DNA of 64,000 nt, taken from the NCBI GenBank assembly GCA_044238145.1, contig JBIIDT010000004.1, positions 1 through 64,000 of the forward strand, written 5' to 3'. Shown piece by piece: positions 59,797 to 64,000 of the stretch. The notes below the pieces were generated by a model. It did no database searches. It was not told the DNA's origin and saw nothing but the letters and a program-made list of their open reading frames with translations. This DNA comes from QWPN01 sp044238145. GTDB lineage: Bacteria > Planctomycetota > Planctomycetia > Pirellulales > UBA1268. Made by a program: the position numbers and the translations under genes. How positions within the stretch are numbered: position 1 is the first letter of the stretch; every line of letters starts with the position of its first letter.

Positions 59797-62700
59797 ATGA
59801 ACGTGCATGCCATCCGACGCGTCGCCGCCGAGATGCGGCTGGCCGCCGCGTGCGCCCTGCTCCTCGCACACGCCGCGACGGCCGACGAACCGCGGGCCCG
59901 CAAGGCGGCCGTGGAGGCCACCGGCCTGGAGCCCGCGGCGGCCGCCGCGGCGATGACGCTGCCGCCGGGGTTCGCGGTGAAACTGCTCGCCGCCGAGCCC
60001 GACGTGCGGCAGCCGATCGCCATGGCCTTCGACGACCGGGGCCGGCTGTGGGTGGCCGAGGCCTATTCCTATCCCAACCGCGTCCCGGACGCCGAGGCCC
60101 GGGATCGGATCCTGATCTTCGCGGACACCGACGGCGACCACGTGCTCGACTCGCGGAAGGTGTTCGCGGAGCGGCTCAACCTCGTCAGCGGACTGGAGGT
60201 GGGCTTCGGCGGCGTGTTCGTCGGGGCGGCTCCCCAGCTGCTGTTCATTCCCGATCGCGACGGCGACGACCGGCCGGACGGCGAACCCGAGGTGCTGCTC
60301 GACGGCTGGGGATTCGAGGACACCCACGAAACGCTCAACTCGTTCATCTGGGGCCCCGACGGCTGGCTCTACGGCTGTCACGGCGTGTTCACCAACTCCC
60401 GCGTCGGCAAGTCCGGCGCGGCCGATGCCGAGCGGGTGCCGCTCAATGCGGCCATCTGGCGGTTTCATCCGGTGCGTCGCGAGTTCGAGGTGTTCACCGA
60501 GGGCACGAGCAACCCCTGGGGACTGGACTTCGACGACCACGGCGAGGCGTTTCACACCGCCTGCGTGATCCCGCACCTCTATCACGACATTCCGGGGGCG
60601 CGGTACCAGCGGCAGGCGGGCGCGCACTTCAACCCGTTCACCTACGACGACATCAAGACCATCGCCCGGCACCGGCATTGGGTCGGCGAGCAGTGGCGGG
60701 CGGCGGAGATGTTCGCGTCGGACGCCAGCGGCGGCGGCCATGCCCACTCGGGCGCCATGATCTACCTCGGCGGCGCCTGGCCCGAGCGCTGGCGCGGTCG
60801 GCTGTTCATGAACAACATCCACGGCAACCGGCTCAACGTGGACCGGCTCACGCCCGCCGGCTCGGGATTCGTGGGCGACGGCGACCCCGACTTCCTGTTC
60901 GCCAACGACGCCTGGTCGCAGTTCATCTCGCTGCAGTACGGCCCCGACGGGCAGGTCGTGCTCCTCGACTGGTACGACGCGGTCCAGTGCCACCAGCAGC
61001 GGGACGCCGTCGACCGCGGCAACGGCCGGATCTTCAAGGTGCTGCACGTCGGGGCAGGGGAGCCGCCCGCGCCTGTGAACGTCGCCCTGGCCGGGAAGAC
61101 CGACGCCGAGCTCGTGGCCCTCCTCGGCCACCGCAACGACTGGTTCGTCCGCCACGCCCGCCGGCTCCTCCAGGAGCGGGCCGCCGCGGGCCGGCTCGCG
61201 GCCGACACGGCGGCGGGGATCCGCGCACGGCTCGACGCCGCAGCGGACGCGGCCGCCAAGCTGCGGGCCCTGTGGGCGTTGCACGCGGTGGGCGCGACGG
61301 ATGCGGAACTCCTCGACGAGATGCTCGCGGACCCCGCGCCGGCCGTCCGCGTCTGGGCCGTGCGTCTGGCCGCGGAACGACGGGACGTGTCGCCGCGGAT
61401 GGCGGGGCGGTTCGCGGAACTCGCCGCCTCGGACCCGTCGCCCGTCGTCCGGCTGGCGGTCGCCGCGGCGCTGCAACGGATGCCGCTGGCCGCCCGCTGG
61501 CCGATCGCCGCCGCGCTCCTCGGCCACGCGGAAGACGCCAGCGACCACAACCTGCCGCTGATGGAGTGGTACGCGGTCGAGCCGCTCGTGCCGCTCGACC
61601 CGGCGCGGGCGATCGAACTCGGGGCCGCCGGCCGGATTCCGCTCGTGTCGCGGTTCATCGTGCGGCGGGCGGCGGCGGCCGACGCCTGGGAGCCGCTCGT
61701 GGCCCGGCTCGCCGCGGCCGACGATGCGACGCGGGCGTGGATGCTCGCAGAGATCCTCGCGGCGCTGGCGGCCCGGGGCCCGATCGCGCAGCCGGCGGGC
61801 TGGAGCGACGTCGCCGCGTCGCTGCGGCGCAGCGACAGCGCGGCGGTCCGCCAGCGGACCGATCTTCTCGCGCTGCGGTTCGGCGATGCGTCCGCCGCGG
61901 CCGGCCTGCGGGCCGTCCTCGCCGACCGCCAGGCCGACACGGCGGGCCGCCTCGAGGCGTTGGGGGGGCTCGTAGCCGCCAAGGACGCGGCGACGGCCGA
62001 CGCGCTCTGCGGGCTCGTGGCCGATCCGGCCGTGTGCGCCGCCGTTCTCAAGGCGATGGCGGCCCTGCCCACGGCGGCGACGGCCGAGGCGATCGTCGCC
62101 GCCTATCCGTCGCTGCCAGCGGCCACGAAGCCTGCGGCGATCGGCGCGCTGGTCGCCCGGCCCGCCTGGTCGCTGGCCCTGCTCGACGCGATCGCGGCCG
62201 GCCGCGTGCCGCGGAACGACCTCTCCACGTTCACGGTCGGTCGGCTCGCCGAGTCGGGCGATGCCCGCGTGGTCGAGAAGCTCGCCGCGGTCTGGGGCAC
62301 GATTCGGCCGCGATCCGCCGACGTGCAGGCCGAGATCCAGCGGTGGAAGAAGCAACTCGTCCCCCAGGTGCTCGCCGGGGCGAACCTGCCCCGCGGGCGG
62401 CAGGTCTACGTGCGGACCTGCGGCGGCTGCCACGTGCTCCACGGCGAAGGGGGTCGCGTCGGGCCCGAGCTCACCGGCTCGAACCGTGCCGATCTCGACT
62501 ACTTGTTCGGAAATCTCGTCGACCCGAGCGCGGTCGTGGGCCGCGACTACCAGATGACGACCGTGGTCACGACCGACGGGCGTGCGATCGCGGGGATCGT
62601 GGTCGCGGAGACGGGCGAGAGCCTGTCGCTGCGGACGCCGACCGAGGAGATCACGCTCCCGAAGGCGGAGATCGAGGAGCGGGTGCTGTCGGAGAAGTCG

Positions 62701-62823
62701 CTGATGCCGGAGAACCAGCTGGGCCAGCTCCCGTTCGAGGAGGCCCGCGACCTCGTCGCCTACCTGCGGCACCCGACGCCGGTGCCCCTTCCCGAGCCGG
62801 CGGCGGGCCAGCGTGGACCATGA
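59797..62823 (+). CDS. PVC-type heme-binding CxxCH protein (membrane-bound dehydrogenase domain)
   Basis: 1,008 residues. Signal peptide at the N-terminus (LAAACALLLAHAATA), then a propeller-type dehydrogenase-like domain (GFAVKLLAAEPDVRQPIAMA, LWVAEAYSYP, FADTDGD, GWLYGCHGVFTNS, EGTSNPWGLDFDDHGEAF), a long Ala-rich HEAT-like helical region (about 440-830) and a C-terminal cytochrome c-like domain with CGGCH (875-879), GPELTG and LSEKSLMP. This layout is nearly exclusive to the PVC superphylum; substrates are unknown. It overlaps the next permease gene by four bases. Confidence 0.93.
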   Translation: MNVHAIRRVAAEMRLAAACALLLAHAATADEPRARKAAVEATGLEPAAAAAAMTLPPGFAVKLLAAEPDVRQPIAMAFDDRGRLWVAEAYSYPNRVPDAEARDRILIFADTDGDHVLDSRKVFAERLNLVSGLEVGFGGVFVGAAPQLLFIPDRDGDDRPDGEPEVLLDGWGFEDTHETLNSFIWGPDGWLYGCHGVFTNSRVGKSGAADAERVPLNAAIWRFHPVRREFEVFTEGTSNPWGLDFDDHGEAFHTACVIPHLYHDIPGARYQRQAGAHFNPFTYDDIKTIARHRHWVGEQWRAAEMFASDASGGGHAHSGAMIYLGGAWPERWRGRLFMNNIHGNRLNVDRLTPAGSGFVGDGDPDFLFANDAWSQFISLQYGPDGQVVLLDWYDAVQCHQQRDAVDRGNGRIFKVLHVGAGEPPAPVNVALAGKTDAELVALLGHRNDWFVRHARRLLQERAAAGRLAADTAAGIRARLDAAADAAAKLRALWALHAVGATDAELLDEMLADPAPAVRVWAVRLAAERRDVSPRMAGRFAELAASDPSPVVRLAVAAALQRMPLAARWPIAAALLGHAEDASDHNLPLMEWYAVEPLVPLDPARAIELGAAGRIPLVSRFIVRRAAAADAWEPLVARLAAADDATRAWMLAEILAALAARGPIAQPAGWSDVAASLRRSDSAAVRQRTDLLALRFGDASAAAGLRAVLADRQADTAGRLEALGGLVAAKDAATADALCGLVADPAVCAAVLKAMAALPTAATAEAIVAAYPSLPAATKPAAIGALVARPAWSLALLDAIAAGRVPRNDLSTFTVGRLAESGDARVVEKLAAVWGTIRPRSADVQAEIQRWKKQLVPQVLAGANLPRGRQVYVRTCGGCHVLHGEGGRVGPELTGSNRADLDYLFGNLVDPSAVVGRDYQMTTVVTTDGRAIAGIVVAETGESLSLRTPTEEITLPKAEIEERVLSEKSLMPENQLGQLPFEEARDLVAYLRHPTPVPLPEPAAGQRGP

Positions 62824-63638
62824 CACGCTACCTCGCCATCTTCGGCACGTTCGCCCGGGCCTGCCTGGTCCGCGACATGACCTTCCGGGCCAACTTCGTC
62901 CTCGAGTGCCTGACGAGCCTTGGCTGGATGTCGATGAACCTCGCCTTCTACCTGCTGATCTTCCGGTTCACCACCGAGATCGGCGCGGGCACCGGCTGGT
63001 CCCGGGAGCCGTTCTTCGCCTTCGTGGCCACGGGGCTGATCATCAACTCCATCGTGCAGGCCCTGTTCATGCCGAGTGCCGAGGAGCTCACCGAGATGGT
63101 CCGCACCGGCGGGCTCGACGCCGTGCTCGTGCAGCCGCTGGACGCCCAGTTCCTGCTGTCCATGCACCGCGTCGACTTCTCGGCGTTCGCCAACGGGATT
63201 GTGGGGCTGGGGCTCCTGGCCTGGGCCGTGCCGCGCATGGAGCACGCCCCGCCACCGGTCGCCTGGGCGGTCTACCCGCTGCTGGTGCTCTGCGGGGTGG
63301 CGATCCTTTACAGTCTCGTGATCATGCTCGCCGCCGCCACGATCCTCATGGGCCGCAACCAGAGCCTCTACGACTTCTGGTTCTACCTCACGAACTTCTC
63401 CCGCTATCCGGCCGAGATCTACGCCGGGCCCTGGGGCGGGCCGCTGCGGACGGTGTGCACGTTCGTGATCCCGATCCTGCTCGTGGTCAACGTGCCCGCG
63501 GGCGTCCTCGCCCGGCCGCTCACGGGTGCGGCCTGGTGGCCCGTCGCCGGCGCCGTCGCGGCGGCCCTCGCCACGCTGGTGCTCTCCCGGCTCGTATTCC
63601 AACGCGCCCTCGCCACCTACCGCAGCGCTTCGAGTTGA
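62820..63638 (+). CDS. Second ABC-2 family permease
   Basis: 272 residues, about six membrane segments. FGTFARACLVRDMTFRANFV at the N-terminus, TEMVRTGGLDAVLVQPLDAQ in the cytoplasmic loop (compare GSVKKYLVQPVDY in the permease at 58137), and YDFWFYLTNFSRYPAEIY near the end. It has no adjacent ATPase, so it most likely forms a heterodimer with the 58137-59003 permease around the ATPase at 57082. Translation is coupled to the heme protein through an ATGA overlap. Confidence 0.9.
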   Translation: MTRYLAIFGTFARACLVRDMTFRANFVLECLTSLGWMSMNLAFYLLIFRFTTEIGAGTGWSREPFFAFVATGLIINSIVQALFMPSAEELTEMVRTGGLDAVLVQPLDAQFLLSMHRVDFSAFANGIVGLGLLAWAVPRMEHAPPPVAWAVYPLLVLCGVAILYSLVIMLAAATILMGRNQSLYDFWFYLTNFSRYPAEIYAGPWGGPLRTVCTFVIPILLVVNVPAGVLARPLTGAAWWPVAGAVAAALATLVLSRLVFQRALATYRSASS

Positions 63639-63674
63639 AACCATGGCGTTATCCGGGCTTTGCTTAGGTCGGTG

Positions 63675-63798
63675 GTACCCCCACCATGCCTCCGGACGTT
63701 CACTTCAGCCCTCCGGGCTTCCGTTCACTGCATGTCCGCGGCGCTCCGGCATCCATGCCTCCGCTTGCTTCCATAGCCCGGCGACATGGTAGGGGCAC
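63675..63798 (-). repeat. GGA-hairpin intergenic element, family 1, copy 5
   Basis: Between the second ABC-2 permease and the truncated last gene. Arms 63675-63688 and 63785-63798 pair at 12 of 14; the two odd pairs are A-C and C-A on the + strand and would both be G-U in minus-strand RNA. On the minus strand the core hairpins are GGCATGGATGCC and AGCCCGGAGGGCT, with GGA loops. The core shares TTCACTGCATGTCCGC and GCTTCCATAGC with copy 1. Nothing else is seen in 63639-63874. Confidence 0.72.
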
Positions 63799-63874
63799 CC
63801 CCTCCCGCCCCCTCACTTCCACGCATCCTCACGCCGATCCCCTCGCCTACCCTGTTTTCAGGGGCAAGCCTCCC

Positions 63875-64000
63875 GTGCGTCGAACTCTCCACGAAGACAC
63901 CGCGGCGACCGTGATCGGGCTGGCGATCGTGGCGCTTGCATTGTCTGTGACCTGGACGGCGCGGCCGGTGAACGAGCCGGCGAGCCGCGTGGTTCACCCC
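63875..64000 (+). CDS. Start of a membrane protein, possibly a YeiH-like putative exporter (3' end outside window)
   Basis: An open frame begins with GTG at 63875, preceded by AGGGG at suitable spacing, and is still open at the window end (42 codons). The residues RRTLHEDTAATVIGLAIVAL followed by ALSVTWTARP resemble the N-terminus of the YeiH/UPF0324 putative sulfate-exporter family, where an acidic E-D precedes the first membrane helix. With only one helix visible this is a weak assignment. Confidence 0.4.
   Translation, partial: MRRTLHEDTAATVIGLAIVALALSVTWTARPVNEPASRVVHP

Overview
The window is a dense, very GC-rich (about 70% by eye) bacterial chromosome segment. Several gene families point to the Planctomycetota, probably Pirellulales-like: two secreted proteins with the LEPR-XLL surface motif, a BBP7-type outer-membrane protein, a DUF1559 pseudopilin-like protein, a PVC-type heme-binding CxxCH protein, DUF11 arrays and a planctomycete-type (pseudo)kinase. 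No rRNA, tRNA, CRISPR array, phage or intact insertion sequence was seen. Both ends cut a gene: a giant DUF11 protein on the left and the start of a membrane protein on the right.

Layout. 0-6.2 kb: giant DUF11/beta-propeller exoprotein and a secreted Trp/Cys/Gly-rich protein. 6.3-9.6 kb: hisD, hisC, hisB. 10-14.4 kb: phosphofructokinase with pyrophosphate-type signatures, accC-accB, NAD(P)H-hydrate dehydratase. 14.5-15.2 kb: a small toxin-antitoxin island, with a broken MazF remnant ending on the promoter of a BrnT toxin/antitoxin pair. 15.2-18.5 kb: pdeM and the Lhr-like helicase. 18.6-23.7 kb: surface proteins, including a DUF11-propeller-FKBP fusion, and a CehA-type metallohydrolase. 23.9-32.7 kb: envelope block (O-antigen-type ABC exporter, two GT2 glycosyltransferases, pseudopilin, Lnt-like acyltransferase, O-antigen ligase-like protein). 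32.7-38.5 kb: BBP7 protein, ATP-dependent DNA ligase, DUF2135-like membrane protein, ligase-associated exonuclease. 38.7-45.1 kb: Ppx/GppA, RibF, NrnA-like DHH phosphoesterase, Rieske protein and a cytochrome b/diheme cytochrome c fusion. 45.3-53.4 kb: CapA-like protein, glutamate dehydrogenase, membrane pseudokinase, MgtE, diheme cytochrome c. 53.5-57 kb: thiC, cysS, ispF. 57-64 kb: ABC-2 transporter with two permeases interleaved with a sulfotransferase and a PVC-type heme protein.

How genes work together. The four partners of the ligase-associated DNA damage response (helicase, PdeM, ligase, exonuclease) are all present but split into two loci about 16 kb apart. The 24-33 kb block looks like export and assembly of surface polysaccharide plus lipoprotein maturation. 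The Rieske and cytochrome b/c genes form a bc-type complex operon.

The most unusual content lies between genes. Two families of structured elements recur there: five copies of a roughly 125-140-base element (7.7, 9.7, 9.9, 54.9, 63.7 kb) and four copies of a second one (11.4, 23.8, 38.1, 45.2 kb). In both families the conserved single-stranded core is flanked by stems whose sequences differ from copy to copy yet stay base-paired, and nearly all imperfect stem pairs become G-U pairs when one particular strand is read as RNA. This is what structured RNAs look like. I do not recognise either family. All statements are from reading the sequence; no alignment or database search was run.
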